Shown here: positions 51,937 to 63,309 of the stretch, piece after piece
Layout: every line of letters starts with the position of its first letter
How positions within the stretch are numbered: the stretch's first letter is position 1
Source: Clonostachys chloroleuca
Lineage: Eukaryota; Ascomycota; Sordariomycetes; Hypocreales; Bionectriaceae
Assembly (NCBI GenBank): GCA_037952775.1
Contig: JBANAY010000004.1
Location: forward strand, 14,012,001-14,076,000
Direction of reading: 5' to 3'
DNA length: 64,000 nucleotides
Translations under genes and position numbers: made by a program
Notes under the pieces: generated by a model
The model's database searches: none
The model's input: only the letters and a program-made list of their open reading frames with translations
Told to the model about the DNA's origin: nothing

Positions 51937-54900
51937 TTAGCGGCGGAAATGGTGGCGGCTTGATCGCATTCCTTCCGTGGGTAGGTCGTTGCCAGCGCTG
52001 CGCTTGCGATTTCTCATCGTGTTGTTTGTGGATATTGGAGCTGCAGGATGTATGGACCTAGCGAATCTCATTCCCGTAGGGCTCTGACGAAGACAGGTGG
52101 TATTGTGCCCTTCAAGTTCAAAATAACGCAAGGCATTCATCCAATCATGGCGATCGCAGCGCGTAGTTCGACCGCCAACGCTTGCCAGAACTTGGCACAA
52201 ATCATACCGCCATTGCGTATCATACACCCGATTGCTGCGGATACATCCATGTGGAAACTTCAGAATCCAATCTAACGGGGTTCTGCCACGGTCATCACGA
52301 CCATTGGGATCTGCTCCATGCTGAATTAGAACTTGGGCCAGATGTGGTGGAAGAACGTGAAGCGGCTTCACCCCACACGCCCCCCAGGGATAAGCCCAAA
52401 TAGCGTTGAGATGAATAGACTCATTAAGCTCTTGCTTATGATCCAACAGCAGCCTGAATATCTTATGCAGTATCAGCATTGGGGTGCGGATATCCTCCCT
52501 ATCCTCCGTGGTGTCATTTTCCGCTTCCAATTTCCATATTCGTCCTATTACCGTGGCAAAGATGCGAGGGTCTTGTTCAATACTGAAGCCGTTCTCAAGA
52601 AGTAGACGCATCATGTAGAAGTATCTATCAGGAAACACCCCATAGCTACCCAGATAAAATAGATCACTAAGCAATGTAAAGGTAGGTGCCGGTAGATAGC
52701 AGTGCCTGACTAGGTTGGAATTATAGGTTAACCATTCTTTGAGACAAAGAAGCAAGCCATGTGAGACGACAAATTTCAAAAGTAATCCACCGGTGCTTTC
52801 AATAGCAGAGGATGCCTTGCCGTTCAGATTTTCCAAGATGCTCCGCGGCAGACTTCTGATATATGCCAGCTGGCTGGTCCCCGTGGTTAGTTCAGACTGT
52901 TCCCCATGGTACCGCAACTCTGCCGCTATCGCTATTTGATACCCACGCGTAAGCGGGGTACGAAGAGAGGTTGTCGAGCACAAATACTTGAAATGAAATG
53001 AATGGCCGTTCTCCACCACAATGTTGGAAAGGTCCCCTAGGATACCTCTCTTAAAAGAGAACCCCATGATGAATTCAAGGACCGTCTGGTGCATTGCCTG
53101 CACAGTATTGCCCTTGATTTCGACGAGGTCTCCGCCCCAATTCATGATATCACCCTTCTGCCGGTCTTTTACCTCTCGGTCGTTCAGGTCTTGCCAGGAA
53201 GAATAATGTTCTCGTTTCCCCAGCTTATCTCTAATTTCTTCATGGGTGCAGCAATACGCAACAGTGACGGCTCTCCACGCATAATCGACCGAGACGGCCA
53301 CGTCACGACGGCGTATCAAGAGTTCAAGGAGTGCATATGTATTTCGACGAGTAGTATGAGCAATGCGCTCAAAGATGAGCTTATAAAAATCGTGAAGACT
53401 GCCAGGGAGCCTCTCTAGCGTATCTTCCATCTGGCGTAAGCGAACATACGGGTTGGTGTGAGAGCTAACATTGATCATCTCCTTGACTGCGAGTCGGACC
53501 CATAAGAACACGCCGTTTGCCCTTGAATTTATTTCATTGACAAGTCGAGAAACAGACCTATGATCTAGGTTCAGACCGGCTAGATTTGCAGCAGCAAACT
53601 TTTCAATGTCGTCATTCGTGTAGTCTTGCAGTCTGAAACCTTGTTCATTTGAGAAATGTGCCTCAAGCGATTCCCAAGGTCTGCTTGAGAAACACACCTT
53701 GACCCGATTCAGGTTTGAGTCTTTTACAAGATCTTTCAAGAACTTGCTTATCATATCAAGGTGACCGTCAAACTCGTCGAGGGCATCGAAAAACAAGACG
53801 ATATCCATCCGAACGGCATCCTGATTAAGTATTTGATGCAAAGTCGTCTCGAGCTTATTTAGCATCCCTCCTCGGCAATTTTGAAACGCCTGGGTCACTG
53901 TAGATAGAAATCTAGTTCCAGGTTCATTGGAATTTTGTCGAAACTCTCCAGCCACACTTTTCAGCTTGGTCCCAAACTCTTGAAACCTTCGATCCATCCA
54001 ACGCAGGGTTTCTTTGGTGCTCCCACGATGATGCGTCCCATGATAGTTCCCATTCAGAACATCTTTGCGCTCGGATATCAACTCTGATGCCTGCTTTTTC
54101 AGCTGACGGAAGGTACGCCAGCGACGCTGGAATGGGTTATACTGAAATGAAATCAGTTGAACAATTAGGCTGCGCAAAAGTCCCTCAAACGATTTCTGGA
54201 GAGCTGTGCCTCGGTAATGAAAGAAGAAACTGGCGATAATCTCCTCAATGTCTGAAAAACTTCGCCTCCAGTCATGTAAAAGGTCCCAGGTACGTTGGCT
54301 CTTCAATATATATTTCATCAGCGTAGATTTGCCGGAACCGGGTTTCCCATTCACCCAAAAAAGGCCCGTCCCTTCCTGTAGCCAATTCGAGAAAGACGTA
54401 GTGTCAAAAACCCATTCGAAAGTGTTTCGAAAAGGGTCCTCAATTTGGTCAGCGCGGAAATCCAGTTCAGCTGGAGAGAGCTCGTGCAATTCTAATAAAT
54501 CTCTTAGGTCTATCTTTCGGAGGTATTGCAGGATGATAAGAGTATACCTTGAATAGACGAAAGCAGGAAATCAAGATCCTTAAGGGTGGTACAGTCGCTC
54601 TTAGATAAGGTAGGGAGCTCGAGATACGATTTCGGATTTTTAGTCCTGCTCTTTGCTTTCTCGATAGAATGAACAGATGACGGAGGCATGTTGCTTGGTT
54701 CCTGGGAATACAATTCAGAAATAGTCTGTATGATGGTAGGCAAGTCCTTGTGTCCCCTAGAGAACTTAACAATATTGGAATGATTCTCATTAATGGGAAT
54801 CGTCATGACTTTTGCAGACCCGACGTTTCGGCCGCATGTTGCGGAGTCTGGGTTCACTAGAATTTCTAGCTGTCCATTGCTGGTCCATTCGTCATTTTCC

Positions 54901-56011
54901 AGTTGCTGGTGATGGCCGTATTAGCGACAAATTCGTTATAGAGATCTGATGCAGGCTACCTACGACGGTTCTTGTTTCTTTAGTTTCATAAGCCCAGTAT
55001 ATTCGGGCATTTTGAAGAATCGAGAGTCCCTCGAAGCCCTTGTTTAATTGTCTGAGATATGCACTGCCATTTTCTCGGGAGAGATCCTGGCTCAAAGATT
55101 CATTAGCTTGTCCCTTGGTCATTGTCATTAAATGGGATTGATGCATCCCGAGACTAGGAACACCAAACATGATAGCGCCTTTGAACTTATTCAGGATGCC
55201 TTTGACACTCTCCACTCTAGCAATTTGGACGATAGCATCTTTCAACACTAGTCCGCCCAGGGTATGAGCTAGAAACACGATCTGCTTCGAGGAGTTGAGG
55301 TTCCATCCCCCAGTTTTTAGTTGATGAATAAAGCTAAGTGCAATATCGCTTATAGTCTGAAAGGACTCGCTGCCTATCAGTTCAGACTTATAGCCATATA
55401 CTATCGTTCGTGTTCCTGGTACTGATCTTGGGAGCTCATCCCTAATCCACATAAAGCTTTTATCTTCTCCATGTGGCTGCCATGATCCAAAAGGATGGCT
55501 TGCTAAACCGGATATAGCAATACAGCTGGTCACTTTTGATAAGTCATCAGAATAACAGACGAGAGTTCAAGTAGAAGATTGTGAACAACAATGAAAGATG
55601 CCAGACCCGAAATCTCAGCACAATGGCTAGTTATCAAAATAAGGCGGAAGAAATCACATACTCTGTGTGGTGGTCCTCTGGTTTCACGTCATTGAGAGCT
55701 GTCAGGCCTTGAAAATGTGTGTCGAGAATCAGGCACTGGTCCGGCTCCTCTTTAAAAGAAAATTCCCACTGGTCAAGGTGAGACGCAGAGCTAAGGCGAT
55801 CTGGTACTGCTTCCAGACGGATAGTCGCGACTTTAGACGGCAGCGATGCCAAAGTATCGCAGGATTCGGCTAGCGAACAAACTCGAACACATTCCTCGGG
55901 GATGCCCACGGCCTGGCTGAGCAGCTGGGACACATCTGATCGATCACCAACACGGTTCGGCAAGCCTCTCAACCGGAACACCCTGCGACTCCATTCCGGG
56001 CGAGTGGCCAT
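51937..56011 (-). CDS. NLR-like protein: hydrolase-NACHT-ankyrin
   Basis: Fungal NOD-like receptor, candidate for non-self recognition or regulated cell death. Four exons on the minus strand (55662-56011, 54964-55525, 54548-54905, 51937-54509) join in frame to 1280 residues with no stops. Residues 1-116: an N-terminal module (VFRLRGLP…SKVATIRLE), perhaps RRM-like. Residues 117-304: an alpha/beta-hydrolase (SesB/DUF676-like) domain with DCIAISGLASHPFGSW and IVFLAHTLGGLVLKDAI; the nucleophile-elbow GHSxGG is AHTLGG, so Ser is replaced by Thr. Residues from about 424: NACHT NTPase with Walker A GKPGSGKST (478-486) and Walker B IVLFFDALDEFDG. A helical region follows, then a short C-terminus with one ankyrin-like repeat (PLHVLPPHLAQVLIQHGADP). 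Splice choices were made to preserve conserved motifs; the ACAGA|C junction gives DCIAISGLASHP. Confidence 0.85.
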
Positions 56012-56448
56012 GTCGAGCTATTTCCTTGATTGATCTATATGAAGGGCTACATCGACCTCAAACGAAGATTCAGCCCTCATTCACTCAGCCCCCAATCAAA
56101 AGACAGCTGCGCCCCTCGTGCCAGTGTCAGCTCAAATGTCATGTGACGTAGCCTTATGTTGTGAGCCATTAGGTCCACTATGACCTACATTCAATTCATT
56201 AATACACCTTAGCAAAGGACCACATTGCTACGACCATCATCGATCGCTATGAACATGACCTAGCCGTCTCCCGTCAAGACAAGTGGTCGCCACAAGCCCG
56301 GCCGCGCATTTAACGGTTGCGACAGTCAAATCGCGACGTAGGGATAGCTCATGCAAACAAATTCTAGGCAGCAGCAATCGGACTCTTCTTCAGCCTCCAA
56401 GCTCATCCCATCAAGTTCATCTCATCAATCAAATAATAGCTGCAGATC
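56012..56448. promoter_or_regulatory. divergent promoter, NLR and F-box-like genes
   Basis: 437 bp between the start codons of the NLR gene (-) and the F-box-like gene (+). No TATA box is obvious. Confidence 0.35.
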
Positions 56449-58050
56449 ATGGACCCAGCTCCGTCACCTTTTCTTGCCCTCCCTGCCCAGATCCGGAAAC
56501 GCATCTATCGCTTTGCTCACTTGCTACGGCCATGTCCGGTTCTCATGGTCCCGCGCTCAAGAGCCGTGGCAGACTCTCCGGCTGGTTCTCCAGGTCCATT
56601 TTGCAGATCCGAGGAATCTGCATCAGAGGGGGCTTTGGAATGTCATATGCTGCTCGGGCAGAGGAAATGCACGTGTCCCGCTATTCCAAAGCAGCTGCTT
56701 CTCATCAACAAGGCTCTCCACAGGGAGACGCTGGAGGTTCTATACGGCGGGAACACATTCGCCATCTGTGCACATGAGGTCGAAGATTTCGAAGCCTTCA
56801 GGATGCTCTCAAACGACGCTCTGCACGCATTGCGCAGGCTTGTGGTCCGGTGGAATACCATGCCATTCATCCACGCTCATAACTACAACAATGGCTCTTG
56901 TCTGATCTGTCGAGCACCTGTGTCGCTGCTGCGTTCCGAATCTATGTTCCCAGAGTGGAAGCTTGTCTGCCAACTTTTGGCACGGAGTCTTGCACCAGTT
57001 CACCTCAGGCTGGATCTTATCGTTAACGTCCAGGACTCGATGACCATACACCGGATCTTTGCGTCATCATATTGCCTTCCACGCCTTCTAGATTGCAATA
57101 TCTGGATGGGAAGGCCGCTTGATCCACACATGACTTCGTTTGCGTGCTTGACCGCACAATACCTCTTATCAAAACCGAGCCCAGAATTTGAAAGAGAGCC
57201 AAGAAAATCCCAAACTCCGTTAACACTACTGCCACTCGAAATTCGTCGTCGTATCCTCATGTTCACGAACCTCAGGTACAACGGACCCTTCTTGACAAAA
57301 GCAAAGGAAATATGCGTCAAGGATGGAAAATTTGCCCCGTCGCCCAGTCCCGAGTGTATCCATGGAACCTGCACAAAATGCTCGACTACGGCAGTCCGCT
57401 GCCTCTGCCGATATGGATTGGAGTGGCAGTCGTTCTCTCCCCATTGCCAGTGTCGAGACTTGCCCGTCGAACTCTTCCGTGTAAGCTGGCAAATGTACGC
57501 AGACGGGGCCGAAGTCCTGTACTCTACGAATATCTTTACATTTTCAGGTTCATTCCTAAATACCTTGAAAATGTTACAATCATTTAGACCAGAAACTCTG
57601 AAGCTCTTCCGTCGGATCCGGTTCGAATTTGATTTTGAGCAGACCAAGGCCTGGGATAAGCAGGAAACATCTTTCCTGTCTCTCTTCTCGTTCATTGGCA
57701 GGCATTTCGATGTCTCCCAGCTTCTGCTTATCATAGACACCAGCAACGATTATTACTCATGTCTGGAAAGGGAATTCGGCGAACCAACAATGAAAAACTT
57801 ATATGATGCCTATATAAGTATCATGCGGTGGGTCAAGTTCAGCCTGCCCGGGCTGACAGACCTTCACGTCGTCCTCGGCATATTTTTGGGTCTAGAGACT
57901 GAGTTTGAGAAGTACGTCATGGGTCCGCAGTATGATAGCAAGAGAGGGAACCGATATGCAAAGGCTGCGCACAGCTCCGGCGTGATTAGTCCTGCGATTC
58001 CTAATTGGAGGGAAGTGAGCGAGATACCAAATTGGCATCGGCCTCTCTAA
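56449..58050 (+). CDS. double F-box-like (LP-x2-IR) fungal protein
   Basis: Single exon, 533 residues, function unknown. Two similar halves. Each begins with an F-box-like helix (FLALPAQIRKRIYRFAH at about residue 8; LTLLPLEIRRRILMFTNLR at about 263) followed by a Cys-rich insert (CHMLLGQRKCTC; CIHGTCTKCSTTAVRCLC) and then a segment with VLYGGNTF or VLYSTNIFTF and a run to an arginine-rich strand (LRRLVVRW; FRRIRFEF). The order LP-IR … CxC … EVLY..N.F … matches a large fungal family of unknown role (DUF7730-like). Internal duplication is visible directly. No introns. The first ATG of the frame was chosen; it directly precedes the first LP motif. Confidence 0.8.
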   Translation: MDPAPSPFLALPAQIRKRIYRFAHLLRPCPVLMVPRSRAVADSPAGSPGPFCRSEESASEGALECHMLLGQRKCTCPAIPKQLLLINKALHRETLEVLYGGNTFAICAHEVEDFEAFRMLSNDALHALRRLVVRWNTMPFIHAHNYNNGSCLICRAPVSLLRSESMFPEWKLVCQLLARSLAPVHLRLDLIVNVQDSMTIHRIFASSYCLPRLLDCNIWMGRPLDPHMTSFACLTAQYLLSKPSPEFEREPRKSQTPLTLLPLEIRRRILMFTNLRYNGPFLTKAKEICVKDGKFAPSPSPECIHGTCTKCSTTAVRCLCRYGLEWQSFSPHCQCRDLPVELFRVSWQMYADGAEVLYSTNIFTFSGSFLNTLKMLQSFRPETLKLFRRIRFEFDFEQTKAWDKQETSFLSLFSFIGRHFDVSQLLLIIDTSNDYYSCLEREFGEPTMKNLYDAYISIMRWVKFSLPGLTDLHVVLGIFLGLETEFEKYVMGPQYDSKRGNRYAKAAHSSGVISPAIPNWREVSEIPNWHRPL

Positions 58051-60289
58051 GGTCTCGGTCGTATACACAGAGCAAATTTGGTGTTATTCCATATGTCCAG
58101 GCGTCGGAGAACGATATTCTTGCGAGTTTTCCTAAATGGGGCTCTACTACGTGGTCATTGCGAAGGTTCTTGTTTACTTCCACGGCTCTGTATGTATGTC
58201 TTCTACAGACAGTTAAAATCATTTTAGGTCTCTGTTCAATCCATCTTATTGCGGGTACATTCTGCGACTTCTCTGGTTTGTAAGGTCGAGTGCTGTTAGT
58301 CTGAGTAAGAGCACATCACATGGACTATCTCACAGATGAAACGGAAGCAGAAACTGAAACACACTCACCAGTCCGACAAGCTCAGGAAATTGCAAAAAAA
58401 AGCCTTTTGCAGGGTCCCTTTTTTCTCTTATCGCATTTAAGGTTACAAAGCGGTGCGAAGCGGCGATGAAATCGCTTCATGTAGACATGATTCCCCAGAG
58501 AATGCTTGAAGATATTATTCCTGCCAAAGGTATCTTTTCTTAGCTACCGACCCCATCACGGCTACGCTTGCAACCAAGTGCTGACTGAGGCAAAGCAGAC
58601 AGCCCCTGCTATAAGCGAGGCGCGGAAGAGTCAACATCCGGCGGTCTGTGAAAGATGCGCTCATATTTGCCGAACTTACCGGGCTGTGATAACGGAACAC
58701 ATGGGATCAAGTCTTGGCCAGCCTCTGATAGCGATGCATACAGGGTTGAAGCAGTGCTTCCATCAAGGAATCCTAAACGGGTAAATTTGGCATGTCATGG
58801 TGAATTTCGAAACAAGTGGACTTTATTTAGGTTCGTCCGGCACAGGGGTCGCACACTCCAGGATCCTCCGCTGCGCGAAGAACCAAAATCTTATTTGGGG
58901 GCTAAACAGCGATCAAGCAATCAGCGGGGTTTGGGAAATAGGCGGTCACTATCCTTGAAATGCGGTCAGATATTCTAGAAGGGTGTCCATACGTAGCACA
59001 TGATGATTGACTGATTTGGTGCTCGAGTAAACGCAACGCTCGGAAAGCACACGAGAGTAAAGAAGTAAATCGATCATCTGACTCTCGGCGGTATTCAGAA
59101 TCTGCCGGGGCGCTCCGAAAGGCAATTGTGATTACGAGGCTGCTCAACGTCATGGCTGGGTCTGGTCCCGGCAAACGAGCCCATCCGACACGAAGGCCCC
59201 ATCGGCCGCCAGTCAATCAGACATCGGAGGGAGGGGGAAGCCTCTTCATGGTCAGCCACGCCAGCACAGACTCGGTGGTGGAAGTGGAAGAAGGCTGAGC
59301 AACGACACCATTCCCTGAATTCTCTAGTGTGGCGTCGTTTCCATCGCGGCGGTGCCCAACCAGCTCACAGTCGATCTTACCGGATGCAGTGAAGCACGAG
59401 TGACGTTTTCCGTGCTTAGCTGAGCCCCCTGCAACTAAAAAAAGAGCTGCTGCAGGGGCGCGGCCGCGCCTGTAACAGTGAGGATTCTGGGAGTGGTGGG
59501 GGAACTAGGAAGAAACTCAACGGCCACCAGGGAGATGAGCGATGGTTTTAGCGCCCGTAACGGTGCTTTTCCAGGGTGATGCTACGGCTGAAGCAGGTCG
59601 GAGCTGGTTGAATTCTTCGTCCGCGGAGGAGAAGTGTCCGGGTCTCAGGGGTCTCCATCTGCTCACATCCATGGGGCATCGCCAGCTGACTCGGAAAATA
59701 ATGCATTTCCTAGGTACGAGCCCAGGTGTTGATCTGGCAGCCCGAACAAGAAGTCTTCGCGATTGTCTTAGGGCTGAAGGTGGGAATCAATAGTTTCCAG
59801 TAGCCAAGTGATGAAGCCAAGTGCGCACTTGAAGGCTAGGGCACAGTGCCAGATGACCAGCTAAATTAATGAATCTCATTAACAATCTGTTGTGTGTATG
59901 TGTATTCCAGTCGCCAATTGGATCCCATTGAGGCTATTGAGCGAGCGAGAGATCGCCGAGCACAACGCCGTGGGGCCGACTCGACATCTCGTAGGGCCCG
60001 CTAGTGCCAATCACCTTGCCCAGAATCGCATGGCATTGCGTCAAGCTCGGTGCCCTGTCTAAATCGAGGACCTGCAGTGCCTCGTCCGGTCCGGGGTGGT
60101 GTGGCTCGGCGGCGTATGGGCGAGTGACAATCTGCCGTCAGCCCAGCGACAACACGAGCGACACTATGAAGGAGCTAGCAGATTCTAACGGTTATTATTG
60201 TTATTATAAGATCAGCCGTCCCTCCATTCTTTCGGCACTCGTTCCCCTCGATTGCGTTTTCGTTTTCGCTGTGAATAGATCCCTCTATC
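58051..60289. other. intergenic, no gene supported
   Basis: 2.2 kb. A 49-codon ATG frame at 58320-58469 (DYLTDETEAETETHSPVR…) is Glu/Thr-rich and may be chance. The frames at 58506-58978, 59542-59793 and 60004-60360 have no recognisable content. The last 300 bp must hold the WW gene promoter, with a CT-rich leader. Confidence 0.45.
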
Positions 60290-61803
60290 ATGTCAAGTCA
60301 ACTGCCTCCCGAGGTCCCTGCTGGGTGGTCCGCCCAATGGAGTGCCAGACACCAGACCTGGTGAGTCCTGCATATACTGATTTTCCTCGTGACGCTCATC
60401 TAACTCTCGTAGGGTATACGTCGACCTCAAGTCGCTCAATATTCAGTGGATGTGCCCGACCGAGCCGCCGCCGGGACATGTCATCACTCCTCCCGTCAGC
60501 CCGACGACACCGTCCAGAGGCGAGCCGTCAGTCCCTGCAGGATGGAAACCAAAGTGGCATCAGTCGTACGGAGCGTGGTACTATGTGAACTCGCAGACTG
60601 GAAAATCCCAATGGAATCGCCCGCAATACGCCGCCATCCCCGCCAACGCCTACAGCCCGATCGATCATAGCCACAAGCCAGTCGACTGGGACGAGTGCGC
60701 TCCCTCGCCTCTGATTACCAAGTACCCCAAGTCGCTGCACCTCTCTCTGAATTTGGATCGCCAGCCAATGTCTGGGTTTGAGCATCTGTATGCGCCCTAT
60801 GTTCTTTGATCCAGTGAGGTTCCAACTCATGACTAACATCTTTCCCAGCTTCAGTGGCAACGTCAATCCAGCTCCCTTGACTCCAGGATTCTTCTCTCCC
60901 CCTCCACCAAAGGCGGCACCTCCTTCGCCTCCCCGCTTGTGCATTGATACCAAGCATGCCCAAGGAAGGCAGCGCCCCGTCTCACCAGCTCACGCGTTCA
61001 TCCCAGCCTTCCGACCGAGAGCCATCAGTGACTGTCCGCCAGTCCTGCCTGATATTCCCCTCTCGCAGATCGAGGCGCCTCATCCCTCGCCTCTCAATCC
61101 CTACACCCAGGCCAGGCACTCTTTCCTTACGCCTCCTGGCCCTGGACCGAACGCCGCCCGCCACCAGGCCCGTCACTCCATGACAAACTTTCCAACGAGC
61201 TCTCGCCCGTACGGCGGAGGATACGGCAGCGCCTATGCTCCTCCTCCTCCACCTCGCCCTAAGCCACAGCCTCCTCAACTTAAAGCCGCGCTCGGCGTAC
61301 CAATCCAAAAGGTAAACGCCAATCGCGGACACCACAGATGGGCCTCAACCCCCGAAATCGTCCTGCGGAAGCCTCTGACCCCGAAAATCGAAATGGCCGC
61401 CGAGCTCCCAGCCGCCGAAATCCCAGTCCTCCAAGAAAAGGAAGTCGTCGCGCCCACCATCATCGTCGCGCCAATGCCTACACCGCCGCTGGACCCGACG
61501 CCGCCTCTGGATCTGACACCCATACCACCTAAACCACCCGCCAGGGCACCTCTCGGCGACATCCGACAGCTGCTGAGGACCAAGACGATCGGGTACACAC
61601 AGAGGTCGTGGCCGGTGGGCGCCCAGGACAGGGGGTACTACCCCACGCGCGTCGTCGAGGAGGCGGAGGAGGATGGCTACAAGAGCGATTCAAGCTACTG
61701 TACGGATTACGCGGAGGATGAGCCTGAGCGGTCGCCGGTTGTCAGCTTCGCTCCTGTTTTGAACAAGCCTACTGGGCGCGAGTCCTGGGAACTAGCTTAT
61801 TAG
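60290..61803 (+). CDS. WW-domain proline-rich protein
   Basis: 466 residues from exons 60290-60360, 60413-60787 and 60849-61803 (GTGAGT/GTAG and GTATGC/CCCAG introns). Two WW-type modules lie at the N-terminus: a first, atypical one (VPAGWSAQWSARHQTWVYVD, second Trp as QW) and a canonical one (VPAGWKPKWHQSYGAWYYVN … W.RP). WW domains bind proline-rich ligands. The rest is disordered and strongly proline-rich (SPPPPKAAPPSPP, APPPPPRPKPQPPQ, TPPLDPTPPLDLTP) with acidic and Ser/Tyr clusters near the C-terminus, so the protein could bind its own type or other WW/SH3 partners. Adaptor role inferred. The start codon begins directly before the first WW domain. Confidence 0.85.
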
Positions 61804-62219
61804 CAGGAGAGGACTAATGATTCATGGTTATTATTCTTCTTGTCTATTTTTATTTTTGTACTTGTTTTCCTTTATCAACCTTCTCTATTTTTTTTATTTT
61901 TTTGGGGGGGGGGGGGGGGGGGGGGGGTCAGCGAAAAGGCATAGCGATGGGTTTCATGGAAGGAGTTGGGACTGCATTGTACTGGAGCATAGTATGGCAT
62001 AGAAAGTAACGGCTCCCCGATGATTTCTTTATGGGCTTGGGTGTAGTTAATTTATAATTAGACTGGTCTCTCTATTCTTTCGTCTAAGATTTACCGAGGA
62101 TACAAACACTCCGTGCGTCGATTGCTCCAGGACGTCTTTCTTTGAGCACTGTACGTGAAGACAGAACCGTGCCACAGAACTCGAGCATGGTCTGACAATA
62201 ACTCGGACTGTTTATCGAG
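61804..62219. other. 3' region with poly-G run
   Basis: Downstream of the WW gene. Contains T-rich sequence followed by a 24-base G run (61904-61927). No gene was seen. Confidence 0.6.
61904..61927 (+). repeat. 24-base poly-G homopolymer
   Basis: An uninterrupted run of 24 G, preceded by T-rich sequence, 100 bp past the WW gene stop. It could lie in the 3' UTR. The length is uncertain because such runs are assembly-prone. Confidence 0.95.
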
Positions 62220-63309
62220 CTAGGGATCGCTGTCAAAAATTCTTCTCCTCTTTCTCATACGATGAGGCGGTGTATGCGCCGACCACCACATGTCATCCAG
62301 TCCATCGTCACTGTCATCGGATTTCTCCTCCCCTTGCAGGATATCAGTATCTTCGTTCTCCGGCGATTGAATGTCTGGGATTGTAGCCCCCCGAACAAAT
62401 CTAGTCAGATTTCTCATCGAGGTAATTTGCCGCTCTGCTACCCCCCACAATTCCTCTATAAGCACTTCCACAGCGGCTTTGAAAACCGGTTTGAACCAGT
62501 CCTTCTCCCCGACACCACACGACTCGCTGTCTTCATCATCGACTGGTCCCTGCTCATCCTCTGCCGCCACGACCAAAATAAATGGTGCCCCAGGCCGCCA
62601 GCGTGAACTGTTTGTCCCTGGTTGAGAAGAGGGCGGTATCCGAAGTACCGAGGCCATCGCACCCGTAGAAGCACAAAGAAACAACGGCAGCTGAAGGCCT
62701 GGTGGAAAGCCGTCCGACTCCCGCAAGGCACGATATTTCACGCGTAGTCTCTCCACAGGATCAGTAACATGTGGATGATCAAAATCTCCCCCACCCTGTT
62801 TCTTGATCCGTCGTCTCCTACGTCGACCCAACGGATCTCAAACGTGCTGCGAGCCTCGGCGATTTCGTCCGCCAAATGGCCTCGTTCCACGGCCGCGTCA
62901 GACGGAAGTTCAACTATCCTCTTTATGCGACTCTGAAACTCCTCGTAGTCCAGGTTCGTTCCCCCAGTACGGAAAACGACAAACCCCCACGGCTGCCCTC
63001 GGTAGTGTCTCTTCCACGCCTTGGGCCAATCGGGCGTCGGGAGTGTCGGTCGAGGGGACGAAGACTCTCCCTGTTCGAGGCGCTGCAGCTCCTGCCAGAC
63101 AAGACGGTCCATTTCATGGACGCCGTCTTCGCCAAGGACATCCCGGAATCCAGCTTACATCTTTTGGCTCGCTCGTCATCAGGCAGGGCCTGGCTGTCTT
63201 CGGCCGTGGCGTGGACGAACCGATGAAAGTTCAATCCCGGCGGCCAGTAGGAGCTTGAGGCGTCAGAGTAGGAAGAGAGCTGGGTTACCGGGCGCGGGGC
63301 TGGCATCAT
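62220..63309 (-). pseudogene. hypothetical protein with one-base frameshift
   Basis: Minus strand, unrecognised family. The first exon starts at 63309 (MMPAPRPVTQLSSYSDASSS …) and is readable to about 63155 (ERAKRC). The next good frame (AGFRDVLGEDGVHEMDRLVW …) is offset by one base, so one missing base near 63150 (TGTAAGCTGG) would restore it; no in-frame intron fits. A 71-nt intron (62751-62821, GTAGGA … TACTGAT … GGAG) then leads to the last exon 62220-62750, with a Glu/Asp-rich tail and a basic RKRRR end. The protein would have a globular centre (WPKAWKRHYRGQPWGFVVFR) common in fungal hypothetical proteins. A sequencing error is an alternative explanation. Confidence 0.55.
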
